This document shows positions 1 through 8,573 of a stretch of DNA of 64,000 nt, in pieces (position 1 is the stretch's first letter; every line of letters starts with the position of its first letter). Location: the NCBI GenBank assembly GCA_964519245.1, contig CAZFLK010000011.1:1-64000 (forward strand), read 5' to 3'. The notes under the pieces were generated by a model, which did not search any database, had not been told where the DNA came from, and was given only the letters and a program-made list of their open reading frames with translations. The stretch comes from JAYPEY01 sp964519245. GTDB lineage: Bacteria > Verrucomicrobiota > Verrucomicrobiia > Limisphaerales > JAYPEY01. The translations under genes and the position numbers were made by a program.

Positions 1-516
1 CAGGGAACCGGCCTCGATGTCGCGCAGGATCCCCGGCCAGGTCTGAACGCCGTCCCCAATGGCAATGGCGTCGGCATGGCGGGCGACCTCATCCGGACAG
101 GACTGGGCGTGGAGTCCACCCAGGATGACGAGGCAGCCCCGCGCGCGAAACCAATCCGCCAGATCGTAGGCCCGGCGGGCAAAGGTCAGGTGGACAGTGA
201 TGCCCACCACTTCCGGAAGTTCCTGCAGATCCATGGGCCGCAACAGGTTCTCGTCATGAAAGCGGACGTCCCAGGACTCCGGAGTGGCCGCCGCGATGCT
301 GGTCAACGCCAACGACGGCGTCAGGACATGCTTGCCATAGCTGGCGTGAGGATCCTTGGGATAGAACGGGTTGATCAGAAGAACCCGCCGGCTCACAGGG
401 CGTTGCCCCGCCCTCAGGGCGGGCAGGTCCGGCGGTTGCCGCATCTCCCGCGGTTGCCAACGCGGCGCGCGCGGCGTGTGGAACGGATCGTCCGGAACAG
501 CCCGGAAGAAATCCAT
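1..516 (-). CDS. B12-binding domain radical SAM protein, 5' part (runs off left edge)
   Basis: The minus strand is open from an ATG at 516-514 to the window edge, giving the first 172 residues. After a Pro/Arg-rich stretch the protein reads RRVLLINPFYPKDPHASYGK and then LTPSLALTSIAA, followed by WDVRFHDENL and VVGITVHLTFARRAYDLADW. LVILGGLHAQSCPDEV and ADAIAIGDG follow. This is the Rossmann-like cobalamin-binding fold placed in front of the radical SAM core in the BchE-like class; the CxxxCxxC cluster motif would lie beyond the edge. Such proteins use B12 and SAM for methylation or cyclisation; the substrate cannot be told. A palindrome at 529-545 sits 12 bases upstream of the start codon, so repression at the promoter is plausible. 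The family call is fairly safe, the exact role unknown. Confidence 0.82.
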   Translation of the reverse strand, partial: MDFFRAVPDDPFHTPRAPRWQPREMRQPPDLPALRAGQRPVSRRVLLINPFYPKDPHASYGKHVLTPSLALTSIAAATPESWDVRFHDENLLRPMDLQELPEVVGITVHLTFARRAYDLADWFRARGCLVILGGLHAQSCPDEVARHADAIAIGDGVQTWPGILRDIEAGSL

Positions 517-528
517 TATTCCATATAA

Positions 529-545
529 ACTTTGCGACGCAAAGT
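529..545. promoter_or_regulatory. Palindromic operator-like site 1
   Basis: ACTTTGCGACGCAAAGT is a perfect 8-base inverted repeat around one central base. It lies just upstream of the radical SAM start codon. A close relative occurs at 613-627, and both are followed by the same AAAGTAAA flank, so a dimeric repressor or activator site is likely. The regulator is not identifiable from the window. Confidence 0.6.
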
Positions 546-901
546 AAACAGACCTGGAGTTTGATTGATTTGCTTCATTATTCATGGGTCAGGAGCTGAA
601 GATCTGCCTTAGCTTTGCGATGCAAAGTAAATACTGTCAACCGGAAAGAGATCGTTCCGGCTGCGCCGCGCGCGACGATCCGGTGGGTTGCCCGCACTGC
701 GGCCAGCGCGCCCTCAAATTCGTTGTGCTCCAACGCAACGGAGTTCGCCACAAGGCCCCGCCGGACAAACCATGACCCGCGACCACGCAAGAAAGCAAAA
801 GGGATGAACAGTCGGTCCAACCCATCGGAGGCAAGCTTTTGCTTTCCACAGCATGTTTCTTCTTTTGTGGAAAGTGGAGCCCCCTACCAAAGAGCGGCTG
901 G
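546..901. other. Intergenic region without a supported gene
   Basis: No reading frame here has convincing coding character. It contains operator-like site 2 and, at 842-874, an inverted repeat with arms CTTTCCACA and TGTGGAAAG and a 15-base spacer. That repeat lies just past the 3' end of the minus-strand antiporter gene and could help end its transcription, but it has no U-run in the minus direction. A short plus frame from 584 contains CPHCG but overlaps operator site 2 and is not credible as a gene. Confidence 0.5.
613..627. promoter_or_regulatory. Palindromic operator-like site 2
   Basis: CTTTGCGATGCAAAG has 6-base arms around GAT and matches the core of the 529-545 site. The two centres are 83 bases apart, close to eight helical turns, so two bound dimers would lie on the same DNA face. 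That spacing would allow cooperative binding or looping. Confidence 0.55.
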
Positions 902-2152
902 TTACGAGTCTTTCTCGGAGGGCTTCGGCAACCTTGCCAGTTGCCATTGGAGCAGGGGCGGGGTGAAGAGGCAGGTGGCGAGACAGACCAGAACCAGCCC
1001 GGCGTAGAGTTCGTCAGAGAGGATGGCGGGCGAGGCGGCGTTGCCGGATTGGGCGACCACCATGGCGATCTCGGCCCGGGGAACCATGCTCACCCCGAGC
1101 GCGCCGGCCGCGAACCAGCCCAGTCGTCGACCGGCGGGAAGGGCCGCGCCAAGGACCTTGCCGATGACGGCGACGGCAAACAGGACGGCCGCGGCGCCGG
1201 ACGCCTTGTGCAGAACTTCCGGGTTCAACTGGAAGCCGATCGCGACGAAGAAGAACGGCTTGAACAATTCATGGATAGGCTCGAAAGAGGCCTCCCTCTT
1301 CACCGACCGGGGATCGCGGCTGAAAATCATTCCGGCAAACAGGCCGCCGATGGCGGCCGAGAAGCCGAGCCAGGCGGCGAAGGCGGAAATCAGAAATCCG
1401 GAACCGACCAGCAAGATGACGGGATCCGAGTGTCGGCTGAAGAAACGGCTGATCGGCCGTTCCAGGTAGCAGGCGAAGAGGACGCAGACCGCGGCGAACA
1501 CGAAGCCCTTGAAGACCAGGATGCCCAGGGCGGTCGCCAGTCCACGTTCGATCTCCGCCAAGGTTCCTCCTGCATCGAGAATCGGGGCCAAAGCGAACAA
1601 CAGGACCAACAGTGCGACAGTGGAGAGGTCATCCAATTCGGCCGCGTCGGTCACCAATTCGCCAAGTTCGGTTCGGAGGCGGCCGGTTTCTTCCCAGACG
1701 GAGAGCGAGACCCCGATGCTGGTGGCGGTGAGCGCCGTGGCCACGAACAAGGAGGGAATCAGGGCGATGTCCAGCCAGTAGCGCGCGGCGATGAAGCCCA
1801 GGACGCCCGAGAACCCGACATTGCAGATCCAGATCCAGATCGCGTTGGGGAGTTGTTTCAGCAGTCCCTGGAAATTGCTTTCGAGGCCGACCTTGAAGAG
1901 CAGGCAGACCACGCCGATCTCGCCGAGCAGCTCCAGCGTCCAGACCCCCTGATGATTCAGGAAGTCGTGGATTTCATTCTGCCACCGCAGGACCAGGCCC
2001 ATGGCGAGGTAGCCGACGATCGCGGGCAGGCTGACCCGGCTCGCCAAGGCGCGGAGAAACAGCGATGCGAGCGTCACCAGTCCGATGACGAGGATGAACA
2101 GTGGCCGGTCAGAGAATTCCATGATCAAAAGCGGTCGTGTTGGTCGTCCCAT
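902..2152 (-). CDS. CPA2-type cation/proton antiporter (Kef-like membrane domain)
   Basis: This 416-residue, strongly hydrophobic protein has about 11-13 membrane segments. Features typical of the Na+/H+ exchanger (CPA2/KefB) domain are visible: LPAIVGYLAMGLVL near the N-terminus, an acidic patch ELVTDAAELDDLS in a mid-protein segment, FSAAIGGLFAGMIFS, FFFVAIGFQL, and VPRAEIAMVVAQ near the end, matching the family's PRGE-like helix. It would exchange Na+ or K+ for protons across the inner membrane. It ends directly after the membrane domain, so the cytoplasmic RCK/TrkA-N regulatory part of full Kef proteins is absent. The first ATG is at 2152; an ATG at 2122 (MEFSDRP) is an equally reasonable start. 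It is divergent from the msrBA fusion across a 93-base gap. Ion specificity cannot be inferred. Confidence 0.85.
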   Translation of the reverse strand: MGRPTRPLLIMEFSDRPLFILVIGLVTLASLFLRALASRVSLPAIVGYLAMGLVLRWQNEIHDFLNHQGVWTLELLGEIGVVCLLFKVGLESNFQGLLKQLPNAIWIWICNVGFSGVLGFIAARYWLDIALIPSLFVATALTATSIGVSLSVWEETGRLRTELGELVTDAAELDDLSTVALLVLLFALAPILDAGGTLAEIERGLATALGILVFKGFVFAAVCVLFACYLERPISRFFSRHSDPVILLVGSGFLISAFAAWLGFSAAIGGLFAGMIFSRDPRSVKREASFEPIHELFKPFFFVAIGFQLNPEVLHKASGAAAVLFAVAVIGKVLGAALPAGRRLGWFAAGALGVSMVPRAEIAMVVAQSGNAASPAILSDELYAGLVLVCLATCLFTPPLLQWQLARLPKPSEKDS

Positions 2153-2245
2153 CGCCCGGAGACGAGACCGGGTTGCTTTTCCGGGATTCTGAACGATTCA
2201 ATTTGTCTGTTGTCGGATATTGTTGGAGTCTTCGTCCATCAAATC

Positions 2246-3379
2246 ATGAGAATATCAACCCGAGCCATTGTGGCGCGCCTGATGTTGGCCGTCACCGCCC
2301 TTATTACGACCGCCATGACCGCGTCCTCCGAAGAAGGCAGTTCGTCTTCTGAACAAGCGAAGAAATCCGACGCGAAGAGCGGCGGGAAATATGTCAAGCC
2401 CTCGACGGAGGAACTGAAGAGCCGGCTGAGCTCGGTGGAGTTCTACGTCACGCAGCAGAATGGCACGGAAAGGCCGTTCACCGGGGAGTATGATAAGCAT
2501 TACAAACCGGGCATCTATGTGGATGTGGTCAGCGGGTTGCCGTTATTCAGCAGCCTGGACAAGTATGATTCGGGATGTGGGTGGCCGGCCTTTACCCGAC
2601 CGATCGACGACAAGTCGGTCTCGTCGAAGACCGATCGTTCTCATGGCATGGTCCGGAACGAGGTGCGCAGCAGCCAGGCGGACAGCCACTTGGGACATGT
2701 GTTCCCGGACGGGCCCCGCGCCTATGGCGGGATGCGTTATTGCATCAACTCGGCCGCGCTCAAGTTTGTGCCGCTCGCGGAGATGAAGGAAAAAGGCTAT
2801 GCCGCCCACCTCAAGCGATTCGAGGCGGCGGGGCTCTGGCCGATCAAGGAGAAGGCTGGCTCGCAAAAGCAGGAGTCAGCCATCATTGCCGGCGGTTGCT
2901 TTTGGGGCATGGAGGACATTCTGCGCAAGGTTAATGGCGTGATCGACACCGAGGTCGGCTACTGCGGCGGAGAAAACGCCAATGCGACCTACAAGAACCA
3001 CCCCGGGCACGCCGAGGCCATCCGCGTCGTTTACGACCCCGCCAAGATTTCCTTCAAGACCTTGCTGACGGATTGGTTTTTCCGGATTCACGATCCCACG
3101 ACCCTGAACCGCCAGGGCAACGACATCGGAACCAGTTACCGCAGCGCCATTTTCTATGCCAACGAGGAGCAGAAGAAGATCGCGGAGGAGGCGATCGCGG
3201 AGGTCGGGAAGTCCGGTCGTTGGAGTCGGCCGATCGTCACCACGGTCGAACAGGTCAAGAATTGGTCCGATGGTGAGGAATACCACCAGGATTACCTGAA
3301 GAAGAATCCCGGCGGCTACACCTGCCATTGGGTGCGGCCGTGGAGCGAGAAGAAGTTCTTCGGCGAGGGCAAGAAGTAA
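2246..3379 (+). CDS. msrBA: Secreted peptide methionine sulfoxide reductase MsrB-MsrA fusion
   Basis: The 377-residue protein repairs oxidised methionine in both stereo forms. Residues 1-27 are a signal peptide (MRISTRAIVARLMLAVTALI). The MsrB domain covers about 50-190: ELKSRLSSVEFYVTQ, then SGCGWPAFTRPI, SHLGHVFPDGP, and RYCINSAALKF holding the catalytic Cys. The MsrA domain covers about 210-375: the nucleophile is in GGCFWGMED, followed by EVGYCGG, HPGHAEAIRV, FFRIHDPTTLNRQGND and DYLKKNPGGY. MsrB precedes MsrA, the reverse of the MsrA-MsrB order of PilB-type fusions. The frame stays open upstream to 839, but that part is antisense to the antiporter and lacks homology, so the ATG at 2246 followed by a signal peptide is chosen. 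Export places it in the periplasm or outside. Confidence 0.93.
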   Translation: MRISTRAIVARLMLAVTALITTAMTASSEEGSSSSEQAKKSDAKSGGKYVKPSTEELKSRLSSVEFYVTQQNGTERPFTGEYDKHYKPGIYVDVVSGLPLFSSLDKYDSGCGWPAFTRPIDDKSVSSKTDRSHGMVRNEVRSSQADSHLGHVFPDGPRAYGGMRYCINSAALKFVPLAEMKEKGYAAHLKRFEAAGLWPIKEKAGSQKQESAIIAGGCFWGMEDILRKVNGVIDTEVGYCGGENANATYKNHPGHAEAIRVVYDPAKISFKTLLTDWFFRIHDPTTLNRQGNDIGTSYRSAIFYANEEQKKIAEEAIAEVGKSGRWSRPIVTTVEQVKNWSDGEEYHQDYLKKNPGGYTCHWVRPWSEKKFFGEGKK

Positions 3380-3481
3380 GACGGAGCCGCGTAGCGGTCC
3401 CAAGACCCGGTAGCAGTCGAGGTAACGAGGCTTAGATTGGATTCCGGCGCCTGCGCAATGAGAAGGATCGGAGTCACTGTC

Positions 3482-3505
3482 TCAGGCAGAGCTTCGTCTG
3501 CCTGA
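3482..3505. terminator. Hairpin between convergent genes
   Basis: TCAGGCAGA and TCTGCCTGA form a 9-base-pair perfect stem with a six-base loop GCTTCG. It lies between the convergent msrBA and DUF1499 genes and could serve both strands. There is no U-run, so it may be a Rho-independent-like structure of weak type or a repetitive extragenic hairpin. Confidence 0.45.
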
Positions 3506-3525
3506 TCGAGTCGCGTCTGGGCATG

Positions 3526-4020
3526 TCAACGGGCGAGGCGCGTTTGGAGTTCGGCGCGGAGGCGGTCGACGCGCCTGCGATTGGCCCCGCCGTCACCGTA
3601 GCCGACCCGGGAAGCGGAGCGGAAATGCAGCCGGCCGGACGCTTGATCGATTCGAATTTCAAGATCGTCTACAAAACCAAAAGCCGGCGAGGAGAATTCC
3701 GCGGCGAGGTAGGCCCCTTCAGCGTGCGTGATCCGGCCGCCCTCCGTTTCGATGGCTGCGATTGCGGTCTGGAGGACGTTATCCAGTGCAATAGAACCTG
3801 GGATCTCCATCGATGGTGAGTGCCTGCCTGCCGCCGTTGAGTCCTCGCTGCACACACAGTTCGGGGTGTCGGGGCAGGGAGCGAGACGGCCGTCCCGCAG
3901 CCCCGGGGCCGTTCCGGTTCTTGATGCCCTGGCCAGCATCGCCAAGGCCGCTGTTCCCGCGACCAGGAGCAGTCCGGCGGCAATGAGAAGAGTGGGCATG
4001 GCTTTGCGAGCGTGTGGCAT
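3526..4020 (-). CDS. DUF1499 family protein
   Basis: A protein of about 164 residues with a hydrophobic N-terminal segment (MPTLLIAAGLLLVAGTAAL), probably a membrane anchor or signal peptide. The DUF1499 hallmarks are CPDTPNCVCS near residue 50, a stretch IAAIETEGGRI in the middle, AEFSSPAFGFVDDLEIRI, and the C-terminal RSASRVGYGDGGANRRRV. The family is widespread and its biochemical role is not settled. The frame opens at 4059; the ATG at 4020 is preferred because it gives a short basic region before the hydrophobic stretch, and 3999 is also possible. No start has a clear ribosome binding site. The gene is divergent from the XylR-type regulator. Confidence 0.8.
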   Translation of the reverse strand: MPHARKAMPTLLIAAGLLLVAGTAALAMLARASRTGTAPGLRDGRLAPCPDTPNCVCSEDSTAAGRHSPSMEIPGSIALDNVLQTAIAAIETEGGRITHAEGAYLAAEFSSPAFGFVDDLEIRIDQASGRLHFRSASRVGYGDGGANRRRVDRLRAELQTRLAR

Positions 4021-4125
4021 GGCTTGGCTACACGCCCAACAGTCGGGGTAGTTGCGCATTCGTCAAGGCGCGGCTGTGGCGACGGTTGGTTGTGGGTCGG
4101 TCGCGCACGGGGTAGCATCGGCGAC

Positions 4126-5298
4126 ATGAAACGCCGGGTTGCGCTCATTGTGGAAACGTCCAGCGGCTATGGCCGAGGCGTGTTGGAAGGCATTGCCCGG
4201 TTCATGCGGACGCATGACGACTGGTCCGTGTTTCTCGAGCAGCGCGACCTGGTGAAGAAGCCCCCGGCCTGGCTGTCGAGCTGGGACGGCGACGGCATCA
4301 TTTCCCGGGCGACGACGCCGGAACTGCGCGCCGCAGTCACCGCGCTGAACGTGCCTTTTGTTGAACTGAAGGATCGCGAGGAGAAGGCTCACCCGCCGCA
4401 CGTGCGCTCCGATGACGAGGAGATCGGGCGGATGGCGGCCGAACACCTGTTGGAGCGCGGCTTCAGAAACTTTGGCTATTGCGGCTTCAAGCGGGAGGCC
4501 TGGTCGGAGCGGCGGGCGGCGGGTTTCGCGGGGCGCATCGCCGAGGGAGGATTCTCCTGCGGGATCTATATCTCGCCCTGGTATGGGGCCGGCACACGGC
4601 CCTGGGGCGCGGAGCAGAAGCGGTTGGCGGGATGGCTGCGCTCCAGTCGCAGGCCGTTGGCGGTCATGGCCTGCAATGACGTGCGGGCGCAGCAGGTCCT
4701 TGACGCCTGCTCGAATGAGAACCTTTCCGTGCCGGAGGAGGTTGCGGTGATCGGCGTCGATAACGACGCGCTGTTGTGCCGGGTCTGCGCGCCGCCCCTT
4801 TCGAGCGTGATCGCCAATGCGGAAGCGGTCGGTTTCCGCGCGGCGGAATTGCTCTCCTCGCTGATGGATGGCGGGGTTGCGCCGGCGGAGCCGGAGGCCG
4901 TCCCGCCAATCGGAATCGCGACGCGGCAGTCCACGGACGTGGTGGCGATCGATGACCCGGCCGTCGCCGCGGCCCTGCGCTACATTCGGGAGAACGCGTG
5001 CCGGGGGATCTCGGTGGACGAGGTGATCGCCCATGCGCCGCTTTCCCGCAGCACGCTGGAACGGCGTTTGCGGCGCTTGCTGGGCCGGACGCCGCAGGAG
5101 GAGATTCGCGCGGTTCAGATCAAGCGGGCCCGGGAGCTGTTGGCGACCACGGATCTGCCTGTGGAGGAGATTGCCGGACTGGTCGGATTCGAACACCCGG
5201 AGTACCTGCACTTTGTCTTCAAGAAACTCACCGGAATCACCCCGGGAGCCTTCCGGGGGCGGACGGAGTCGCCCGCGCAGCGTGACAATATATCTTAG
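4126..5298 (+). CDS. XylR-type transcriptional regulator (sugar-binding domain plus AraC HTH)
   Basis: The 390-residue protein has a LacI/periplasmic-binding-protein-like sensor domain at about 1-270 (MKRRVALIVETSSGYGRGVL, HVRSDDEEIGRMAAEHLLER, AVMACNDVRAQQVLDAC, VPEEVAVIGVDNDALLC) and an AraC-type double helix-turn-helix at about 285-380 (ISVDEVIAHAPLSRSTLERR, QIKRARELLATTDLPVEEIA, FKKLTGITPGAFR). It has no LacI-type N-terminal HTH. This arrangement is that of the E. coli xylose regulator XylR. It likely senses a sugar released by the downstream hydrolases and switches the cluster that begins 56 bases after it. The start at 4126 is chosen over an upstream in-frame ATG at 4012 because homology begins exactly there. 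Confidence 0.9.
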   Translation: MKRRVALIVETSSGYGRGVLEGIARFMRTHDDWSVFLEQRDLVKKPPAWLSSWDGDGIISRATTPELRAAVTALNVPFVELKDREEKAHPPHVRSDDEEIGRMAAEHLLERGFRNFGYCGFKREAWSERRAAGFAGRIAEGGFSCGIYISPWYGAGTRPWGAEQKRLAGWLRSSRRPLAVMACNDVRAQQVLDACSNENLSVPEEVAVIGVDNDALLCRVCAPPLSSVIANAEAVGFRAAELLSSLMDGGVAPAEPEAVPPIGIATRQSTDVVAIDDPAVAAALRYIRENACRGISVDEVIAHAPLSRSTLERRLRRLLGRTPQEEIRAVQIKRARELLATTDLPVEEIAGLVGFEHPEYLHFVFKKLTGITPGAFRGRTESPAQRDNIS

Positions 5299-5354
5299 GA
5301 CGATGACGCGAGAGCTCATTGCCGGATTCCAGGATCTCCCTATTCTGCGGCGTC

Positions 5355-6104
5355 ATGGCAGAAATCAATTCAACGCGGGGCCGGCTTTCAGGGCAGGTGG
5401 CGATCGTGACCGGAGGCGGTTCGGGCATCGGGGCGGGCATCGCCCGGGCATTGGCTGACGTGGGATGCCGGGTGACGGTTGTGGGGCGTCGAGAGTCGGC
5501 CCTGGCCGCGACGGTCGCCCATGCGCCGGAGGCAATCTCAGCGGCGGCGGCGGATGTCGGGGATCGCGCGTCGGTTGAAGAACTCGTCGCTGGAGTTGTC
5601 GGCGAACATGGCCGGATCGACATCCTGGTCAACTGCGCCGGAACCAACACGGTCAAGCGTTCCGTGGCGGAGCTCAGCCCCGAGGATTGGGAAACGCTGC
5701 TCCGGATCAATGCGACCGGCGCCTTCCATTGCATCCAGTCGGCGCTTCCGCAGATGCGGGAGCAGGGCGCTGGAACCATTGTGAACATTTCCTCGGTGGC
5801 CGGTCGCCGCGCGATCCCGTTGGGAGGCGTCGCCTACAACGCCTCGAAGTTTGCCATGACGGCCCTGGGAACGACGGTGGGTGAGGAGGAGAAGGACAAC
5901 GGCATCCGCGTGACCAATGTTTACCCTGGCGAGGTGGAGACGCCGATCCTGGACGCGCGTCCCGTGCCGGTCAGCGCCGAGCATCGAGCGAAGATCCTGC
6001 AGCCGGAGGATGTGGCCGCCGCGGTCTTGACGGTCGTCACGCTGCCGCAACGGGCGCGGATCCCGGAACTGGTCATCGTGCCGACCACGCAGACCTTTGT
6101 TTGA
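5355..6104 (+). CDS. Short-chain dehydrogenase/reductase 1
   Basis: A 249-residue classical SDR. The NAD(P)-binding motif TGGGSGIG lies near residue 20, NCAG near 95, the catalytic Ser in NISSVAGR, and the Tyr/Lys pair in YNASK. PGEVETP follows the active site as usual. It presumably oxidises or reduces a sugar or sugar acid in the cytoplasm; the substrate cannot be read from sequence. A TTG at 5319 opens the frame earlier, but the conserved fold starts just after the ATG at 5355. The stop codon abuts the ATG of the next SDR, so the two are probably translationally coupled. Confidence 0.88.
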   Translation: MAEINSTRGRLSGQVAIVTGGGSGIGAGIARALADVGCRVTVVGRRESALAATVAHAPEAISAAAADVGDRASVEELVAGVVGEHGRIDILVNCAGTNTVKRSVAELSPEDWETLLRINATGAFHCIQSALPQMREQGAGTIVNISSVAGRRAIPLGGVAYNASKFAMTALGTTVGEEEKDNGIRVTNVYPGEVETPILDARPVPVSAEHRAKILQPEDVAAAVLTVVTLPQRARIPELVIVPTTQTFV

Positions 6105-6905
6105 ATGAAACCACTGGCCGGCAAGAGCGCCATTGTCACCGGCGCCAGCAAGGGCATCGGCGCCGCGACCGCGTTGGCGCTGGCGGAGGCGGGCGCCAAT
6201 GTCGCTGTCAACTATCGCGGCTCGGAGGATGAGGCGATGCGGGTGGCGGAACAGTGTCGTCGCCATGGCGTGCGGGTGCGGCTGGCCCAGGCGGATGTCT
6301 CGGTTCAGGCCGAGGTGGAGCGCATCGTCGCAGAAACGGCCGAAGCGTTTGGCGGTTTGGATATTGCGGTTTCGAACGCGGCCTACAGCGATCGGGAGTT
6401 GTTTCACGAGGCGGATATGGCGGGTTTCGAGAAAACGGTCCAGGTCACGATGTGGGGCGCCTTTTACCTGCTGCGGGCGGCGACGCGTTCCATGATCGAT
6501 TCCGGAACGCGCGGCAACATCGTGATTGTCAGCTCGCCGCACAGTTGGCGGCCGCTGCCCGGCGCCATGGCCTACAACATGTCCAAGGCCGCGATCGACC
6601 AGATGGCCCGGACGGCCGCCACGGAATTGTGTTCCCGGCGCATTCGTGTGAATCTGGTGCATCCCGGTTGGATCGACACGCCCGGCGAGCGGAAGTTCTT
6701 TTCGGAGGACAAGATTCGCGATGTCGGAGCGGAGTTGCCCTGGGGGCGTCTTGGCAAGGCCGCCGAGATCGCCCGTGGCGTGGTGTTCCTGTGTGATTCG
6801 GCCAGCGATTACATCACCGGCAGTTCCTTGTTGATCGACGGCGGCATCGAACTGCCCGTGGATGAGATGCACCGACTGGAAATGCCCGCCGTTGTGGGCG
6901 TCTGA
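6105..6905 (+). CDS. Short-chain dehydrogenase/reductase 2
   Basis: A 266-residue classical SDR. It begins with MKPLAGKSAIVTGASKGIG (cofactor motif TGASKGIG), has VSNAAYSD in place of the usual NNAG, SSPHSW with the catalytic serine region, and YNMSK with Tyr and Lys. The C-terminal FLCDSASDYITGSSLLIDGG is the typical SDR ending. The ATG follows the previous stop with no gap. Having two different SDRs between a sugar regulator and a symporter suggests a short oxidative pathway for the released monosaccharide, which is an inference from position. Confidence 0.9.
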   Translation: MKPLAGKSAIVTGASKGIGAATALALAEAGANVAVNYRGSEDEAMRVAEQCRRHGVRVRLAQADVSVQAEVERIVAETAEAFGGLDIAVSNAAYSDRELFHEADMAGFEKTVQVTMWGAFYLLRAATRSMIDSGTRGNIVIVSSPHSWRPLPGAMAYNMSKAAIDQMARTAATELCSRRIRVNLVHPGWIDTPGERKFFSEDKIRDVGAELPWGRLGKAAEIARGVVFLCDSASDYITGSSLLIDGGIELPVDEMHRLEMPAVVGV

Positions 6906-6923
6906 ATCTGTCCTTGAGTTGCC

Positions 6924-8552
6924 ATGACCTTGATATCCTTCCTCTTCTTCACCGGCCTGGTCGGTGTTCTCACCTGGTTCTTCACCCGCGGCGATGACCA
7001 CGGCAGCAGCAAGGGCTACTTCCTGGCGGGGCGCTCGCTCAGCTTCCCGTTGATCGCGGGATCATTGTTGCTCACCAATCTGTCCACCGAGCAGATGGTC
7101 GGCTTGAACGGAGCGGCCTTCAACGACGGGCTCTGCGTCATGGTCTGGGAGGTGGTTTGCGTCGCGGCATTGGTGTTCATGGCCTGGTTTTTTCTTCCGC
7201 GTTTTCTCAAGAGCGGGGTTGCGACGGTGCCGGAGTACCTGGAGATCCGTTATGACCATGTCACGCAGGTCATCACCAACATCATCTTCCTCGCCGCCTA
7301 TGTCGGCATTCTGCTGCCCATCATTCTCTATACCGGCGCCACCGGCATGATGGGGATCCTGGACGTTCCCTCCATGTTGGGGGGGCTGCCGGATTCACTG
7401 GGGTGGACGCCGGAGACCACGGCCTTGGTCCTGATCGTCTGGATTGTCGGCATCATCGGCTCAATTTACGCGCTGTTCGGAGGGCTGCGGACGGTGGCTG
7501 TCTCGGATACGATCAACGGGGTCGGCCTGTTCGTCGGCGGGTTCCTGATCACCGGTTTTGCGTTGTCGAAGCTGGGCGGCGATGGCGGCATGACGGCCGG
7601 CGCGTCGCACGTGTTCGAGCAGCAGCGGGAGCGTTTCAACTCCGTCGGCGGACCGGAGACCTCCGTTCCGTTCGGAACCATCTTCTCCGGCATCTTTTTG
7701 TTGAACCTGTTCTACTGGACGACCAACCAGCAGATCATCCAGCGCACCTTCGGCGCCAGCAGCCTGGCCGAAGGTCAGAAAGGGGTGTTGCTTACCGGCG
7801 CCTTGAAGTTGCTGGGGCCGTTGTATCTGGTTATTCCGGGGATGATTGCCTACACGATGTTTGCAGGGGACAACATCAAGGCGGACCAGGCATATGGCCT
7901 GCTGGTGAACGAGGTCCTGCCGTCGCCGCTGACCGGCTTCTTCGCCGCGGCGATGATCGGCGCCATCCTCTCCAGCTTCAACTCGGCCTTGAACAGTTCC
8001 TGCACGCTTTTCAGTCTGGGGCTCTACAAGAATGTGTTGAAACCCGGCGCCACCGAAGCCGCCGTGGTGAAGTCGGGCAAGGTGTTTGGTTGGAGCGTCG
8101 CCCTGGCCGCCATGTTGATCGCGCCGTTGCTGGCGAAGACGGAGAGCATCTTCGGCTATCTGCAGAAGATGAATGGGATGTATTTCATCCCGATCTTTGC
8201 GGTGGTTTTGGTGGGGATGCTGAGCAAGCGGGTTCCGGCAAAGGCGGCGAGGATCGCGCTGATCGCGGGGTTCTCGATCATCGCGATCGGTTACTTCATC
8301 CCGCCGTTCGACAAGGTCGTCGCCTCGATGCATGAGTTTCATTTCCTGGGCGTGGTGTTCAGCTGGCTGGTGATCCTGATGCTGGTCCTCGGCGAGTTGT
8401 ATCCGCGTGAAACCGAGTTTGTGCAGGAGGATGTCGGCGCGGTCGACATGACACCCTGGAAACACGCGGGCAGGGCCGGGTGGGCGCTGATCGGCGCCAT
8501 CCTGCTCATCTACGTCTCCTTTGCCGATTTCTCCGTGTTGGCGACGGATTGA
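6924..8552 (+). CDS. Sodium:solute symporter, SLC5/SSS family
   Basis: A 542-residue integral membrane protein with about 13-14 membrane segments. Family marks include GYFLAGRSLSFPLIAGSLLL and TNLSTEQMVGLNG near the N-terminus, the VATVPEYLEIRY-like stretch near residue 90 (read as GVATVPEYLEIRYD), IYALFGGLRTVAVSDTING, and TNQQIIQRTFGA. AAMIGAILSSFNSALNSSC is the SSS sodium-site helix. It would carry a sugar or sugar acid with Na+ into the cytoplasm. It starts 18 bases after SDR 2 and is the only transporter in the cluster, so it is the likely importer of the depolymerised product. Confidence 0.9.
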   Translation: MTLISFLFFTGLVGVLTWFFTRGDDHGSSKGYFLAGRSLSFPLIAGSLLLTNLSTEQMVGLNGAAFNDGLCVMVWEVVCVAALVFMAWFFLPRFLKSGVATVPEYLEIRYDHVTQVITNIIFLAAYVGILLPIILYTGATGMMGILDVPSMLGGLPDSLGWTPETTALVLIVWIVGIIGSIYALFGGLRTVAVSDTINGVGLFVGGFLITGFALSKLGGDGGMTAGASHVFEQQRERFNSVGGPETSVPFGTIFSGIFLLNLFYWTTNQQIIQRTFGASSLAEGQKGVLLTGALKLLGPLYLVIPGMIAYTMFAGDNIKADQAYGLLVNEVLPSPLTGFFAAAMIGAILSSFNSALNSSCTLFSLGLYKNVLKPGATEAAVVKSGKVFGWSVALAAMLIAPLLAKTESIFGYLQKMNGMYFIPIFAVVLVGMLSKRVPAKAARIALIAGFSIIAIGYFIPPFDKVVASMHEFHFLGVVFSWLVILMLVLGELYPRETEFVQEDVGAVDMTPWKHAGRAGWALIGAILLIYVSFADFSVLATD

Positions 8553-8573
8553 TGGGGATCAACAGTTAACCTC

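Noticed and set aside
76..528. Plus-strand frame over the radical SAM region
   Set aside because: The minus strand encodes a clear B12-binding domain; the plus product is Arg/Gln-rich with no motifs.
584..775. Small plus-strand frame with CPHCG resembling a zinc ribbon
   Set aside because: A single CxxC, no partner pair, no ribosome binding site, and it overlaps an operator-like palindrome.
842..874. Inverted repeat CTTTCCACA/TGTGGAAAG as a confident terminator
   Set aside because: No U-run on either strand and a long 15-base spacer; kept only as a remark in the intergenic entry.
839..2245. Upstream extension of the msrBA frame to 839
   Set aside because: It is antisense to the well-supported antiporter gene, has no homology-like content, and the signal peptide begins at 2246.
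4063..5319. Long minus-strand frame opposite the XylR-type regulator
   Set aside because: It is a shadow of the GC-rich regulator gene, and its product is an Arg/His/Gln-rich string without motifs.
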